In this document: positions 7,684 to 17,882 of the stretch, piece by piece
Position numbering within the stretch: the stretch's first letter is position 1
Layout of the letters: the number at the start of each line of letters is the position of its first letter
DNA from: Aurantiacibacter sediminis
GTDB lineage: Bacteria > Pseudomonadota > Alphaproteobacteria > Sphingomonadales > Sphingomonadaceae
Assembly: GCF_016019885.1 (NCBI RefSeq)
Contig: NZ_JAEANY010000002.1
Coordinates: forward strand, 248,001-312,000
DNA: 64,000 nucleotides
Direction of reading: 5' to 3'
The notes under the pieces: model-generated
Databases searched by the model: none
What the model saw: the letters and a program-made list of their open reading frames with translations, nothing else
What the model was told of the DNA's origin: nothing
Position numbers and translations under genes: made by a program

Positions 7684-10344
7684 ATGCATTCGACCAACGA
7701 TATTCGGCGCGCTTTCCTCGATTATTTCGCGCAGCAAGACCATGAAGTTGTGCCATCCGCACCGCTCGTGCCTTATAACGATCCCAGCCTCATGTTCGTC
7801 AATGCGGGTATGGTGCCGTTCAAGAACGTCTTTACGGGCGTGGAAACGCCGCCGGCACCGCGCGCGACCAGCAGCCAGAAATGTGTGCGGGCAGGGGGCA
7901 AGCACAATGATCTCGACAATGTCGGCTACACCGCGCGTCACCTGACATTCTTCGAAATGCTCGGCAATTTCAGTTTTGGCGATTATTTCAAAGAGCGCGC
8001 GATCGAGCACGCCTGGAATCTCGCCACCAAGGATTTGGGCCTCGCCAAAGATCGGTTGACGGTGACCGTCTATCACACGGATGACGAAGCATTCGCCCTT
8101 TGGAAATCCATCGCAGGTCTGCCGGAAAACCGTATCATCCGCATTGCGACCAAGGACAATTTCTGGGCAATGGGCTCCGATGGTCCCTGCGGTCCGTGTT
8201 CCGAAATATTCTGGGATCACGGTGATAAAGTCGCCGGCGGACCTCCGGGCTCACCCGACGAGGATGGCGATCGCTTCGTTGAAATCTGGAACCTCGTCTT
8301 CATGCAGCACATGCAAGAAGCGGATGAAATCATCGGCGATCTCCCGCGCCCCAGCATCGACACTGGAATGGGACTCGAGCGTATCTCAACGGTCCTTCAA
8401 GGCGTGCACAACGTCTTCGAGACCGACACTTTCCGCAACATCATCGATGTGAGCGAAGATCTCGTCAAAGCGAAGGCGGACGAAGACACGATCGCCAGCC
8501 ACCGCGTGATCGCAGATCACCTGCGTTCGACCAGCTTCCTGATCGCCGATGGTGTTCTGCCGTCTAATGAGGGGCGCGGTTATGTGCTTCGCCGGATCAT
8601 GCGCCGCGCGATGCGTCACGCCCATCTGCTGGGTGCCGACGAGCCGCTGATGCACCGTCTCGTGCCGACATTGGTGAGTGAAATGGGGCAGGCTTATCCA
8701 GACCTGGGCCGCGCACAGGCTCTCATCACCGAGGTACTCGAGCGCGAGGAAGCGCGCTTTCGCCAGACGCTGGAGAAGGGTCTACGTCTGCTCGACGAGG
8801 AAACCGGCGATTTGGCCGAGGGCGACAGCCTGTCCGGCGAGACGGCCTTCAAGCTCTACGACACCTATGGCTTCCCTTACGATCTGACTGAAGATGCCCT
8901 GCGAAATCGCGGCATTTCGGTGGATAAGGACGGCTTCGATGCGGCAATGGAGCAGCAGAAAGCGGCCGCGCGTGCAGCGTGGAAGGGCTCCGGCGCTTCT
9001 GCCGACAACGAAGTATGGTTCGATATCGCCGAACGCGAAGGTGCGAGCGAGTTTACCGGCTACAGCTCGACCGAAGGCGAAGGGCGCGTGGTGGCGCTGG
9101 TGGTCGATGGCAAGGAAGTCCATTCGGCTGACAGCGGGCAGGATGTGACCGTGCTCACCAACCAGACGCCGTTCTACGGCGAGAGCGGCGGTCAGATGGG
9201 CGACACCGGCAAAATTACCGGCGACCACCGCCTCGCGATTACGGTGGAAGATACGTCCAAGCCGCTAGGCCGCTTGCATGCTCACCATGGCACGATCACG
9301 TCCGGGAAGGTTGCTGTGGGTGACACGGTGCATCTCGCGATTGATGCTAAGCGTCGGGACGAAATCCGCGCCAATCATTCGGCCACGCATTTGATGCATG
9401 CGGCCTTGCGCAACCACCTTGGCGATCATGTGACCCAAAAGGGTTCGCTCGTCGCGCAGGAACGGCTGCGTTTCGACTTTTCGCATCCCAAACCGCTGAC
9501 CGCTTCCGAGGTGGCCGCGATCGAGGCCGAAGTGAATGCAGAGATCCGCGCCAACGATGAAGTCGTCACGCGATTGATGAGCCCCGATGAGGCCATCGAA
9601 GCGGGCGCCATGGCGCTGTTCGGTGAGAAGTATGGCGAAGAGGTGCGCGTCCTTTCCATTGGCTCGCCAAGGGAGGGCGACAAGACCTACTCGGTAGAGC
9701 TTTGTGGCGGCACCCATGTTCGCGCGACAGGCGACATCGGCCTGTTTCGCATCGTCAGCGAAAGCGCTGTGTCATCCGGCGTGCGCCGCATTGAAGCACT
9801 TACGGGTGAAGCCGCTCGCGAATGGGTTGTAGGCCGTGAGGAGTCGCTCAAATCAGTCGCTGCAACGCTTAAGACCGCCCCGGACGAAGTTGAGGAACGG
9901 GTCGCCGCTCTGGTCGATGAGCGCAAACGCCTCGAGCGAGAATTGGCGGAGGCGAAGAAGCAGCTCGCTCTTGGCGGCGGCGGCTCCAGTACAGCGGCGG
10001 CTAATGAAGATGTCGGGGGTATCGCGTTTAGCGGGCAGGTCCTAGAGGGCATGAACCCGAAGGAACTGCGCGGACTGCTCGACGAAGCCAAGGGCCGCAT
10101 GGGAAGCGGCGTCGCTGCCATCATCGCGGTGAATGATGGCAAGGCGGCGGTGGCTGTCGGCGTGACGAACGACCTTGCGGGTCAGGTGAGCGCAGTCGAT
10201 CTGGTGCGCGCGGGTGTGGAGACAGTAGGCGGCAAAGGTGGCGGCGGCCGGCCTGACATGGCTCAGGGCGGCGGCCCGGATGGTGACAAGGCAGATGATG
10301 CCATCGCCGCCATCCGGGATGTGCTCACGAAAGCTAACGCCTAA
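7684..10344 (+). CDS. alaS: Alanyl-tRNA synthetase
   Basis: AlaS charges tRNA-Ala and hydrolyses mischarged Ser/Gly-tRNA. I take ATG 7684 ([15 protein letters not shown]) over the upstream in-frame TTG at 7642, because family proteins begin at this point; this gives 886 residues. Visible: the class II catalytic core ([32 protein letters not shown]), an editing domain with the zinc-binding HxxxH (near 565-569) and C674xxxH678 (CGGTH), and a C-terminal DHHA1-type domain rich in glycine near the end. The stop codon overlaps the stop of a convergent small gene by 4 bp. Confidence 0.97.
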   Translation: MHSTNDIRRAFLDYFAQQDHEVVPSAPLVPYNDPSLMFVNAGMVPFKNVFTGVETPPAPRATSSQKCVRAGGKHNDLDNVGYTARHLTFFEMLGNFSFGDYFKERAIEHAWNLATKDLGLAKDRLTVTVYHTDDEAFALWKSIAGLPENRIIRIATKDNFWAMGSDGPCGPCSEIFWDHGDKVAGGPPGSPDEDGDRFVEIWNLVFMQHMQEADEIIGDLPRPSIDTGMGLERISTVLQGVHNVFETDTFRNIIDVSEDLVKAKADEDTIASHRVIADHLRSTSFLIADGVLPSNEGRGYVLRRIMRRAMRHAHLLGADEPLMHRLVPTLVSEMGQAYPDLGRAQALITEVLEREEARFRQTLEKGLRLLDEETGDLAEGDSLSGETAFKLYDTYGFPYDLTEDALRNRGISVDKDGFDAAMEQQKAAARAAWKGSGASADNEVWFDIAEREGASEFTGYSSTEGEGRVVALVVDGKEVHSADSGQDVTVLTNQTPFYGESGGQMGDTGKITGDHRLAITVEDTSKPLGRLHAHHGTITSGKVAVGDTVHLAIDAKRRDEIRANHSATHLMHAALRNHLGDHVTQKGSLVAQERLRFDFSHPKPLTASEVAAIEAEVNAEIRANDEVVTRLMSPDEAIEAGAMALFGEKYGEEVRVLSIGSPREGDKTYSVELCGGTHVRATGDIGLFRIVSESAVSSGVRRIEALTGEAAREWVVGREESLKSVAATLKTAPDEVEERVAALVDERKRLERELAEAKKQLALGGGGSSTAAANEDVGGIAFSGQVLEGMNPKELRGLLDEAKGRMGSGVAAIIAVNDGKAAVAVGVTNDLAGQVSAVDLVRAGVETVGGKGGGGRPDMAQGGGPDGDKADDAIAAIRDVLTKANA

Positions 10345-10517
10345 CCCTGGTCGCTCTTGCGATCGGAAGCGTTGCGGCGACGGTCGGGCTCGCTACCGCG
10401 CGGCACGTCTTGCATGCTCTGCGGATCGCGTCCTTTATCCTTGCCGCTCGCGACATTCTTCGGCTTGAACTTCTCGTCATTGGGGATGGGTTTGGTCGGG
10501 TCGATGTCATCGGACAT
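10341..10517 (-). CDS. Small hydrophilic hypothetical protein
   Basis: This 58-residue, highly charged, Pro/Asp/Arg/Lys-rich protein has no hydrophobic segment and is probably disordered. I chose ATG 10517 ([10 protein letters not shown]) because AAGGAG sits 9 nt upstream; the in-frame GTG at 10535 lies ahead of that site and would waste it. The gene runs convergent to alaS and shares the bases CTAA at the two stop codons. I do not recognise a named family. The good ribosome binding site and alaS-abutting position suggest a real gene. Confidence 0.6.
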   Translation of the reverse strand: MSDDIDPTKPIPNDEKFKPKNVASGKDKGRDPQSMQDVPRGSEPDRRRNASDRKSDQG

Positions 10518-10573
10518 GTCTGTTTTCTCCTTCACATGTCCAACGCGCGAAGGCCGCGGACTATCCCCGAAAG

Positions 10574-12340
10574 TCAGTTTTCACTGGTGCTGGTGCGCAA
10601 TTTCGGCTTGTGCTCCAACGCGCCATCCTCCTGAATCCGTTCGCGAAACTCATCGCGCTTTTCATGGATGCTGGCGATAACAGGCCCCATAGGCACGCCG
10701 ATATCGACCAGCGCCGCCTCCGACAGCTGCAATGAGCTTTCGAGCGTTTCGGGCACAGCCGTGCTTGCGCCGCTACGGTAGAGCTCTGCTGCATGGAAGC
10801 TGTCGCGCGCACGGGCGATAATGGGTAATTCGGGGAACGCCGTACGCAATTTGCGAACCATTCGCTGGGCGAGGATATGCTCGTCCATGGTCAGGATAAC
10901 GGCAGGGGCCTTGTCAATATTGAGCTTGTCCAGCGCATCTTCGCGCAGCGCGTTGCCATAGACAGCGTAATATCCATCGTGCCGCGCGCTTTCGATCAGG
11001 TCCGGATCGGAGTCGATCGCGACATAGGCCACATCGTGCCGCTTGAGCATCTGTGCCACCAATCGCCCGACACGGCCAAGCCCGACGATCACAACACGCG
11101 GCGCGTCGCGGCCTTCCTCATCCAGCTCATCAAGCGTTGGAGCAGGCTCCACCTGCCGTGCCAATCGCTTGCCCAGCATGGCGAGCAGCGGAGTGACGGT
11201 GAGACCGATAGCTGTCACAATCTGCCAAAACTGGGCTGTTTCGCGCGAGATCAGCAGCGCGCTTGAAGCGGCAGCCATCACGATGAGCGTGGTTTCCGAT
11301 GGGCTCGCCATCAGGATCCCGGTCTCTGTCGCTGTCGCTTTGCGCGCACCCATCAGGCGCAGCAATACGCCCGTAACGATGGCCTTCAGCGTGAGTACTC
11401 CGATAACAGCGAAAGCGATCTGCCACAGCTGATCCCAGATCACCATGATGTCGATGCCCATGCCCACGGTGATGAGGAACACGCCGAGCGCGAGACCCTT
11501 GAACGGCTCCATGATGCCTTCGACTTCGGTGTGGTATTCGGTCTCGGCAATCAGTAATCCGGCGATCAGCGCGCCCACGATGGGTGAGAGACCGACGAGC
11601 GCAGTGGCGAGGCTCGCGCCGATTACCACCAGCATACTTGCGGCGAGGAACAGCTCCGGGCTCTTGGTGCGCGCAGCCTGGGCGAAGAGATGCGGCAAGA
11701 GGAAACGCCCTGCAATCATCATCACCGCGACCACCAATCCGCCTTTCCACAGCGTGTCGAGCAGGCCGCTCCACCCGTCTCCGGTCGCGTTGGGAGCAAG
11801 CGCGCCGAGCAGGAAGATGATCGGCACGATCATGATATCTTCGAACAGCAGCATCGACAAAGATGCGCGGCCCACCGGCGTGTTCGTGCCCGATATCGGC
11901 AGGACAAGTGCGGTGGATGAGAAGGCGAGGGCAAGCCCCAAAGCGAGCGATCCGTACCAATCGAGACCGGTTAAAGAGAGCGCCACGGCCAGCAGCGCGC
12001 CAATGACGAGGATCTCCAGCGCGCCGAGGCCGAACACCAGTTTCCTGAGTTGCCACAGGCGATTGAAGCTCAATTCGAGGCCGATCGTGAACAGCAGCAG
12101 GATGATGCCGAATTCGGCGAAGGGATCGAGCGCTTCGGGCTCGGAAATGGTGATATGGCGCAGGAAGTCGAAGTCGCTGACCAGCTTGCCGAGGCCGAAA
12201 GGGCCGACAAGCAGGCCGACGAGGATGAACCCGATGATCGGTGTCACGCGAAAACGCGCGAACAGCGGAATGACGATCCCGGCCGCGCCGAGGATGACGA
12301 GGGCATCCTTCATCAAAGGGGTGATTTCGGCGTGATGCAT
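10574..12340 (-). CDS. Kef-type monovalent cation:proton antiporter (CPA2) with RCK domain
   Basis: This is an inner-membrane antiporter of the KefB/KefC class (588 residues from the chosen start). The N-terminal two thirds form about a dozen hydrophobic helices of the Na+/H+ exchanger fold (VGPFGLGKLV; LLFTIGLELSFNRLWQ; GASLATALVGLSPIVGALIAG). The C-terminal part, from about residue 400, is a TrkA-N/RCK nucleotide-binding domain beginning RVVIVGLGRVGRLVAQML, followed by a short charged tail. MHHAEITPLMKDALV is the likely start; the upstream in-frame codon at 12376 adds an unlikely polar stretch. The transported ion (K+ or Na+) cannot be decided here, and no KefF/KefG ancillary gene lies next to it. 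Confidence 0.85.
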   Translation of the reverse strand: MHHAEITPLMKDALVILGAAGIVIPLFARFRVTPIIGFILVGLLVGPFGLGKLVSDFDFLRHITISEPEALDPFAEFGIILLLFTIGLELSFNRLWQLRKLVFGLGALEILVIGALLAVALSLTGLDWYGSLALGLALAFSSTALVLPISGTNTPVGRASLSMLLFEDIMIVPIIFLLGALAPNATGDGWSGLLDTLWKGGLVVAVMMIAGRFLLPHLFAQAARTKSPELFLAASMLVVIGASLATALVGLSPIVGALIAGLLIAETEYHTEVEGIMEPFKGLALGVFLITVGMGIDIMVIWDQLWQIAFAVIGVLTLKAIVTGVLLRLMGARKATATETGILMASPSETTLIVMAAASSALLISRETAQFWQIVTAIGLTVTPLLAMLGKRLARQVEPAPTLDELDEEGRDAPRVVIVGLGRVGRLVAQMLKRHDVAYVAIDSDPDLIESARHDGYYAVYGNALREDALDKLNIDKAPAVILTMDEHILAQRMVRKLRTAFPELPIIARARDSFHAAELYRSGASTAVPETLESSLQLSEAALVDIGVPMGPVIASIHEKRDEFRERIQEDGALEHKPKLRTSTSEN

Positions 12341-12645
12341 TGTCGGCTTATGACAGAGTGGCAGCGTTCTTCGCAACTGCGAAACGGGCTGGCACGTCGC
12401 TTTGTTCGCGGGGGGTGTGACAGGTGTGACAGTGTTCAGGAGTGAATTTCCTGGCGGGTGAAATCAGGCGTTTCATCGCATCGGCAGAGCAGCATTTCGT
12501 TTTTGTAGGAAAGCGAGTTTTGCGCAGCGCCGTAATGAAAATTCGCCACGGGTGGCTCTGGCAAACCAAAGTTTCGCGCTGAGCAATCAACCGCAATACC
12601 CGTGCGTAATTTTTTAGCCCCCGTGACACATGCGCTTCGATTGGT
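12341..12645. other. Divergent intergenic region between antiporter and putP
   Basis: This 305-bp stretch has no convincing gene. It must hold the promoters of both flanking genes but shows no clear -35/-10 pair. It contains the tandem 9-mer at 12414-12431 and is more AT-rich in its right half. Confidence 0.5.
12414..12431 (-). repeat. Tandem 9-mer TGTCACACC x2
   Basis: Read on the minus strand, this is TGTCACACC TGTCACACC. It matches 17 of 18 bases of the site downstream of recA (6646-6663). It lies about 75 bp upstream of the antiporter start, where an operator could sit. Confidence 0.6.
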
Positions 12646-14139
12646 ATGCATGCGCCCATGGACATCGCAACAATCGTCGCACTCGCCCTGTATTTCATCC
12701 TGATGATCGGCATCGGTCTCTATGCGTGGAAGCGCTCGACCGAGGATAGCGAGGGATATCTGCTGGGCGGGCGCAACCTTCCACCTGCCGTTGCCGCTCT
12801 GTCTGCCGGTGCGTCGGATATGTCAGGCTGGTTGCTGCTGGGCCTTCCCGGCGCGCTGTATCTCAGCGGTCTGGTCGAAGCGTGGATCGGGATCGGCCTG
12901 TTTGTCGGCGCCGTCGTCAATTGGGTCGTGGTCGCCCCGCGCCTGCGAGAGCAGACCGTGCGATACGGCAATGCACTAACGATTCCGCAATTCCTCGCCA
13001 ATCGCTTCCCCGATCAGGCGATCGCGCTGCGAGTGATTTCCGCCATCATCATCGTGGTGTTCTTTGCCGTCTATTCGGCTGCCGGCCTTGTGGGCGGCGG
13101 GCTGCTGTTTGAAAGCACGTTTTTCGAAGGCGAGGTGCTGGGAGTGAGCCCTTATACGGCAGGCGTCCTGCTCACCGCGCTGGTGGTGCTCGCCTATACG
13201 ATGGTCGGAGGGTTTCTGGCCGTCAGCCTCACCGATTTCGTGCAGGGCTGCATCATGGTGGTGGCGCTCGTCATCATGCCGCTGGTGGTCCTGTTCGGCG
13301 ATGGTGCGGCGCAAAGCGCCGCGGTACTCCGCGAGATTGATCCCGGCTTCCTCAGCCTTGCCAGCGACATGAGCGTGATCGCCTTCCTCAGCCTGATCGC
13401 GTGGGGGCTCGGCTATTTCGGGCAGCCACACATTATCGTGCGCTTCATGGCCATTCGCGAAGGCGGCGTGGAAACCGCGCGCAATATCGGTCTGGGCTGG
13501 ATGCTGGTCGCGCTGATCGGTGCGGTGGGTGTCGGCGTGCTTGGTCGCGCGCATGTCGAGCTGAACGGCCTGGAACTGGAGAATTCGGAAACCATCTTCA
13601 TCCTGCTCGCCAACACGCTGTTTCACCCCTTCGTCACCGGCTTCCTGCTGGCGGCACTGCTGGCGGCGATCATGTCGACGATTTCGAGCCAGCTGTTGGT
13701 TTCCTCCAGCTCGCTGACCGAGGACTTCTACCGCCTGTTCCTCAAAAAGGATGCGAGCGAGCGTGAAGCTGTGACCGTGGGGCGGATCAGCACCGCGCTG
13801 GTGGCCGTGGCCGCAATCGTGATTGCGAGCAATCCGGAAAGCGGCGTTCTGGCGCTGGTGGCGAATGCCTGGGCAGGTTTCGGCGCAGCCTTCGGCCCAC
13901 TGATCATTCTTTCGCTGACGTGGAAGCGAATGACCGGCGCTGGCGCTGTTGCGGGTCTGGTAACAGGCGCAGGCGTCGTGATGGCGTGGATCGCTCTGGA
14001 GTGGAACAGCAGCTTCTTCGGCGGTGAGGGCGTTTATGAGATCATTCCGGGCTTTATCGCGGCATGGCTGGCGATCTGGCTGGTGAGCCTGGCAACCGCC
14101 AAGGACGGGGAAGCGAGCCCAGGTATTCGGGCCGCCTGA
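12646..14139 (+). CDS. putP: Sodium/proline symporter PutP
   Basis: This SSS-family inner-membrane symporter couples Na+ entry to proline uptake. The 497 residues carry about 13 hydrophobic segments, starting IATIVALALYFILMIGIGLYAW. Family hallmarks are DSEGYLLGGRNLPPAVAALSAGASDMSGWLLLGLPGA (near 40-75), where the SDMSGW motif contributes to substrate and Na+ binding, and FGQPHIIVRFMAI. The first ATG (12646) is followed in frame by another at 12658; neither has a good Shine-Dalgarno. No putA is adjacent, so its use for proline catabolism or osmoprotection is open. Confidence 0.93.
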   Translation: MHAPMDIATIVALALYFILMIGIGLYAWKRSTEDSEGYLLGGRNLPPAVAALSAGASDMSGWLLLGLPGALYLSGLVEAWIGIGLFVGAVVNWVVVAPRLREQTVRYGNALTIPQFLANRFPDQAIALRVISAIIIVVFFAVYSAAGLVGGGLLFESTFFEGEVLGVSPYTAGVLLTALVVLAYTMVGGFLAVSLTDFVQGCIMVVALVIMPLVVLFGDGAAQSAAVLREIDPGFLSLASDMSVIAFLSLIAWGLGYFGQPHIIVRFMAIREGGVETARNIGLGWMLVALIGAVGVGVLGRAHVELNGLELENSETIFILLANTLFHPFVTGFLLAALLAAIMSTISSQLLVSSSSLTEDFYRLFLKKDASEREAVTVGRISTALVAVAAIVIASNPESGVLALVANAWAGFGAAFGPLIILSLTWKRMTGAGAVAGLVTGAGVVMAWIALEWNSSFFGGEGVYEIIPGFIAAWLAIWLVSLATAKDGEASPGIRAA

Positions 14140-14394
14140 CGCACAATTTCGGTTTGGCGCGATGCTCATTCGGGCGGTAGTAGAATGAATCCTCGCTATT
14201 TGGGCGCATCACGCCTATATGGCTCTGGCTGACGTCGGAATTTGCGACGGACTTCGAAATTTGCCGACCGCCGCTTGCCATTTTGGCCCCGGCGCAAACC
14301 AGACGACGTTTTCCTTTCTTCGAACGATTTGACGCGACGACCTGTCCTGCAATTTCGCGGGCGGACAACCTTACGTTCTTGAAAGGAACGCATT

Positions 14395-14607
14395 ATGGCC
14401 AAGACTGGCACCGTAAAATTCTTCAACGCAGACAAGGGCTATGGCTTCATCCAGCCCGACGATGGTTCTGCTGACAGCTTCGTGCACATCACTGCCGTGC
14501 AGGCAGCGGGCATGGATACGCTCGATAAGGAACAGCGCCTGAACTACGATGTAGAGCAGGGCCGCAACGGCAAGGAAAGCGCTGTAAACCTTTCGGCTGC
14601 CGATTAA
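14395..14607 (+). CDS. Cold-shock protein (CspA family)
   Basis: This 70-residue single cold-shock domain binds single-stranded RNA/DNA and acts as an RNA chaperone. RNP1 is KGYGFI (residues 16-21) and RNP2 is SFVHI; the start GTVKFFNADKGYGFI is typical. GAAAGGA lies 8 nt before the ATG. The leader back to putP is 255 bp, and cold-shock mRNAs often have long thermoregulated leaders, although no defined structure could be assigned by eye. A strong terminator follows at 14616-14652. Confidence 0.95.
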   Translation: MAKTGTVKFFNADKGYGFIQPDDGSADSFVHITAVQAAGMDTLDKEQRLNYDVEQGRNGKESAVNLSAAD

Positions 14608-14615
14608 TCTTCATG

Positions 14616-14652
14616 CGGGCGCGGCGGCTTCGGCTTCCGCGCCCGTTTCCTT
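14616..14652 (+). terminator. Terminator after the cold-shock gene
   Basis: CGGGCGCGG (14616-14624) pairs with CCGCGCCCG (14637-14645) around a 12-nt loop, followed by TTTCCTTTC. Confidence 0.8.
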
Positions 14653-14668
14653 TCACCGGCTGGAGACG

Positions 14669-14920
14669 ATGATGGCCGACACTTATGAAGCCTGCTGCGA
14701 GCGTGCCGACAAGGCTGCCGCCGCTGCTGCTGCCGCCACGCTGGACAATGTTCGCGACCGCGAACTGCGCGCTGAGAAAACCTGGCGCGGGCTGGCCGAA
14801 AAGGCGCGTTCAGTTGCCGAGCAACGCGAAAAGGTTGAGCGCGAAAAGCGTGAACAGCGCGAAGCTGAAGCCGAAGTCGCGGCCGAAGCTGCCGCACAAG
14901 AGCAAGGGCTCGAAGCCTAA
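14669..14920 (+). CDS. Small Ala/Glu-rich coiled-coil hypothetical protein
   Basis: These 83 residues consist of Cys-containing MADTYEACCERADK, an alanine run, and then a long Glu/Arg/Lys helix (VAEQREKVEREKREQREAEAE style heptads) that should form a coiled coil. There are two adjacent ATG codons (14669 and 14672) after GGAGACG. No known family recognised. The stop overlaps the stop of the convergent GNAT-nitrilase gene by 4 bp (CTAA shared). Confidence 0.6.
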   Translation: MMADTYEACCERADKAAAAAAAATLDNVRDRELRAEKTWRGLAEKARSVAEQREKVEREKREQREAEAEVAAEAAAQEQGLEA

Positions 14921-16518
14921 CCCCCACCTGGCCCGTGTTGGTGCATTGGTGGCGGGCCGCTTGGCTCGGCTGCCGTGGCTCCCTCACGGTGCTCCCATTC
15001 GATACGATAGAGATCGAACCGCCGGTCGGCGAGATTGCGGACGGTGCCTTCGGCGCGTGCCCAAGCGAGGTCTGCGAGGTTTACATCGCTGATCGTCAGC
15101 GTCTCCACATTCTCGGTTGCTTCGGCAGCGATACCATCGCGGGCGAAAGGAAAGTCGCACGGCGTCAGGATGCAGCTTTGCGCATATTGGATGTCCATGT
15201 TGGCGACATTGGGCAGGTTCCCCACATTGCCGCTCATCACCATATAGACCTGGTTCTCGATCGCCCGCGCGGCTGAGCAATATCGTACGCGCATATAGCC
15301 TTGGCGGCTATCGGTGCAGAAGGGCACAAAGATGATCCGTGCGCCTTCGTCCGCCAGACGGCGGGCGAGCTCGGGGAATTCGCTATCGTAACAGATCAGC
15401 ACGCCGATCGGGCCGCAATCGGTCTGGATCACGTCCACCGCATCGCCGCCACGGATGTTCCACCAATAGGCCTCGTTCGGCGTAGGGTGGATTTTTTCCT
15501 GCTCGTGGATCGAGCCATCGCGCAGGCACACCATAGCGACATTGTGGATGTCGCCATCCTCCATCCGCGTGGGGTGCGAGCCGCCGATGATGTTGATGTT
15601 GTATTTGAGCGCCATTTCGCTGAGCGCGTCGCGGATGCGCGGCGTGTATTCGGATAGGCGCTCGATGCTTTCGAGCGGTGAGAGTTCTTCCTCCTCCGCG
15701 CTCAGCAGCATGAGGGTGAATAGTTCGGGAAACAGGATGAAGTCTGCTTCATAATCGCTTGCAACATCGACGAAATATCGGACTTGCCCCATGAATTCGT
15801 CAAAGTCTTTAACCGCGCGCGCCTGCAGCTGGCAGGTGGCCACACGGACATTTTCGACCCCCCGCGGGACACGCGCTTGCGGGCTCGCTTCTTGATCCAC
15901 CCACGGGTTGCGCCACACCATGTGCACCGCATTGCCCCGGCTTTTCACATCCTCCGGCAGATACTTTGGGAGGATGCCCAATGGCTCGAACCCATTGGCC
16001 AGCTGGAAACGCAGGACGGGATCGTGAATCTTACCCGCAATAACCTGATCGAGATATTCCTGCGGATCCTTCACCCGGCGATAGGACCGTTTGAAATTCG
16101 GCATGCGCCCGCCGAAAACGATGCCTTTCAGCTCCAGCTGTTCGGCGAGAAAACGGCGTTCCTCATACAGTCGCCGCCCGATGCGGGTGCCGCGCACTTT
16201 GGGGTCCACGACCATTTCATAGCCGTAAAGCCAGTCGCCCTTGGCATCATGGCGGCTGCCGTAGCCATTGCCGGTAATCTCATCCCAGGTATGCGGGCGA
16301 AGCGCCTTGTCCCCGCCGATCCGCATTGTGGCGCAATAGCCGACGAGCTTGTCGTCCAGCACCGCTACGAAGCAACCTTCGGGATAATTGTTCAGCTGCC
16401 CGCGAATTTCGCCCTGCGTGTAAGGCGCGAAGTCCTCATAAACGCGTTTTGCCAGCGCTGCGATGCGGCGGATATCGCCGGTTTCGGCCTGGCGGACTTC
16501 GAGACGTGCTTTGGTCAT
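14917..16518 (-). CDS. GNAT acetyltransferase - nitrilase-family carbon-nitrogen hydrolase fusion
   Basis: This 533-residue cytosolic protein has two parts. Residues 1-200 form a GNAT fold (VVDPKVRGTRIGRRLYEERR is the acyl-CoA-binding loop region, near 103-121). Residues 222-510 form a nitrilase-superfamily amidohydrolase with the complete Glu-Lys-Cys triad: E265 in LFPELF, K342 in EKIHPT and C376 in ICYDSEFPE. The fusion is a recognised architecture, but its substrates are not established from sequence. The start ATG is immediately preceded by the icd terminator, so the gene needs a promoter inside or after that hairpin. Confidence 0.88.
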   Translation of the reverse strand: MTKARLEVRQAETGDIRRIAALAKRVYEDFAPYTQGEIRGQLNNYPEGCFVAVLDDKLVGYCATMRIGGDKALRPHTWDEITGNGYGSRHDAKGDWLYGYEMVVDPKVRGTRIGRRLYEERRFLAEQLELKGIVFGGRMPNFKRSYRRVKDPQEYLDQVIAGKIHDPVLRFQLANGFEPLGILPKYLPEDVKSRGNAVHMVWRNPWVDQEASPQARVPRGVENVRVATCQLQARAVKDFDEFMGQVRYFVDVASDYEADFILFPELFTLMLLSAEEEELSPLESIERLSEYTPRIRDALSEMALKYNINIIGGSHPTRMEDGDIHNVAMVCLRDGSIHEQEKIHPTPNEAYWWNIRGGDAVDVIQTDCGPIGVLICYDSEFPELARRLADEGARIIFVPFCTDSRQGYMRVRYCSAARAIENQVYMVMSGNVGNLPNVANMDIQYAQSCILTPCDFPFARDGIAAEATENVETLTISDVNLADLAWARAEGTVRNLADRRFDLYRIEWEHREGATAAEPSGPPPMHQHGPGGG

Positions 16519-16527
16519 AAAATGGGA

Positions 16528-16568
16528 AAACCCCCGTTATGCCGGATTAATGGCGCAACGGGGGTTTC
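16528..16568 (-). terminator. Terminator after icd
   Basis: AAACCCCCGTT and AACGGGGGTTTT (minus-strand sense) form an 11-bp stem followed by TTTTCCCATTTT. It lies 28 bp beyond the icd stop. Confidence 0.85.
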
Positions 16569-16595
16569 GTTTCCAGTCTGTTGGAATTTGGTAGC

Positions 16596-17822
16596 TTAGC
16601 CGAGGCCCTGCTTGCTCATCTCGGCTTCGAGGCCTTCTACGATGGCTTCGAAGAACTGCTCGGTCGTCATCCAGCTCTGACTCGGGCCGATGAGGAGCGC
16701 GAGGTCCTTAGTCATCTTGCCGCTTTCGACGCATTCGATGCAGACCCGCTCCAGCGTTTCGGCGAAAGCCACGACGTCCGGCGTATTGTCGAAGCGGCCG
16801 CGATACATCAGACCGCGTGTCCATGCGAAGATGCTGGCGATCGGGTTGGTCGAGGTCGCCTTGCCTTCCTGGTGCTGGCGATAGTGGCGGGTGACGGTGC
16901 CGTGCGCAGCTTCTGCTTCGACGGTTTTGCCGTCCGGAGTCATCAGCACAGAAGTCATCAGGCCAAGCGAGCCGAAGCCCTGCGCGACGATGTCCGACTG
17001 TACGTCGCCATCGTAGTTCTTGCAGGCCCACACGAACTTGCCGTTCCACTTGAGGGCGGCGGCGACCATGTCGTCGATCAGGCGGTGTTCGTAGTGAATG
17101 CCGGCTTCTTCGAACTTGTCGGCGAATTCCGCGTCGAAAATCTCCTGGAACAGGTCCTTGAAGCGGCCATCATACTTCTTGAGAATGGTGTTCTTGGTCG
17201 AGAGATATACCGGCCAGCCACGGTCGAGGCCGTAGTTGAAGCTGGCGCGCGCGAAGTCGCGAATGCTCTCGTCGAGGTTGTACATCGCCATGGCGACGCC
17301 GGGCTTTTCGAATTCGAACACGTCGAGGTCGATCTTCTGGCCATCTTCGCCTTCGAAGACGAGGCGCAGCTTGCCCGCACCGGGGATCAGCGTGTCGGTG
17401 GCGCGGTACTGGTCACCAAAGGCGTGACGGCCGACCACGATGGGGTCGGTCCAGCCCGGCACGAGGCGCGGCACGTTGTCGATGACGATCGGCTCACGGA
17501 AAACCACGCCGCCGAGAATGTTGCGGATCGTGCCGTTGGGCGAACGCCACATTTTCTTGAGGTCGAATTCTTCGACGCGTGCTTCATCGGGCGTGATGGT
17601 GGCGCATTTCACGCCGACACCGTGTTCCTTGATCGCATTGGCGGCGTCCACCGTGATCTGGTCATCGGTCTCGTCACGCTTTTCGATTGAAAGGTCGTAA
17701 TACTTCAGGTCGATGTCGAGATAAGGCAGGATGAGCCGCTCGCGGATCCACTGCCAGATGATTTTCGTCATTTCGTCGCCATCAAGCTCGACAACCGGAT
17801 TCTTGACCTGAATTTTTGCCAT
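16596..17822 (-). CDS. icd: NADP-dependent isocitrate dehydrogenase
   Basis: This enzyme oxidises isocitrate to 2-oxoglutarate in the TCA cycle, producing NADPH. The 408-residue length and start [20 protein letters not shown] mark the dimeric type common to alphaproteobacteria and eukaryotes rather than the E. coli form. The isocitrate/Mg signature and substrate loop are seen in [20 protein letters not shown], and a later segment reads [21 protein letters not shown] with the metal-binding aspartates. The gene is on the same strand as the flavoprotein upstream (60-bp gap) but ends in its own terminator. Confidence 0.96.
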   Translation of the reverse strand: MAKIQVKNPVVELDGDEMTKIIWQWIRERLILPYLDIDLKYYDLSIEKRDETDDQITVDAANAIKEHGVGVKCATITPDEARVEEFDLKKMWRSPNGTIRNILGGVVFREPIVIDNVPRLVPGWTDPIVVGRHAFGDQYRATDTLIPGAGKLRLVFEGEDGQKIDLDVFEFEKPGVAMAMYNLDESIRDFARASFNYGLDRGWPVYLSTKNTILKKYDGRFKDLFQEIFDAEFADKFEEAGIHYEHRLIDDMVAAALKWNGKFVWACKNYDGDVQSDIVAQGFGSLGLMTSVLMTPDGKTVEAEAAHGTVTRHYRQHQEGKATSTNPIASIFAWTRGLMYRGRFDNTPDVVAFAETLERVCIECVESGKMTKDLALLIGPSQSWMTTEQFFEAIVEGLEAEMSKQGLG

Positions 17823-17882
17823 GGGGCTTCCCCGTTTCTCAACCAGTTTGTGTGAAGTTGGCCGCCTGTTAGCAGACCCTAT

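Noticed and set aside
12348-12713. Minus-strand frame of 121 codons upstream of the antiporter
   Set aside because: It overlaps the putP start and spans the tandem 9-mers; composition and lack of a Shine-Dalgarno argue against coding.
16581-17690. Long plus-strand open frame of 369 codons
   Set aside because: It is the antisense of icd; the translation has no family features and icd is certain on the other strand.
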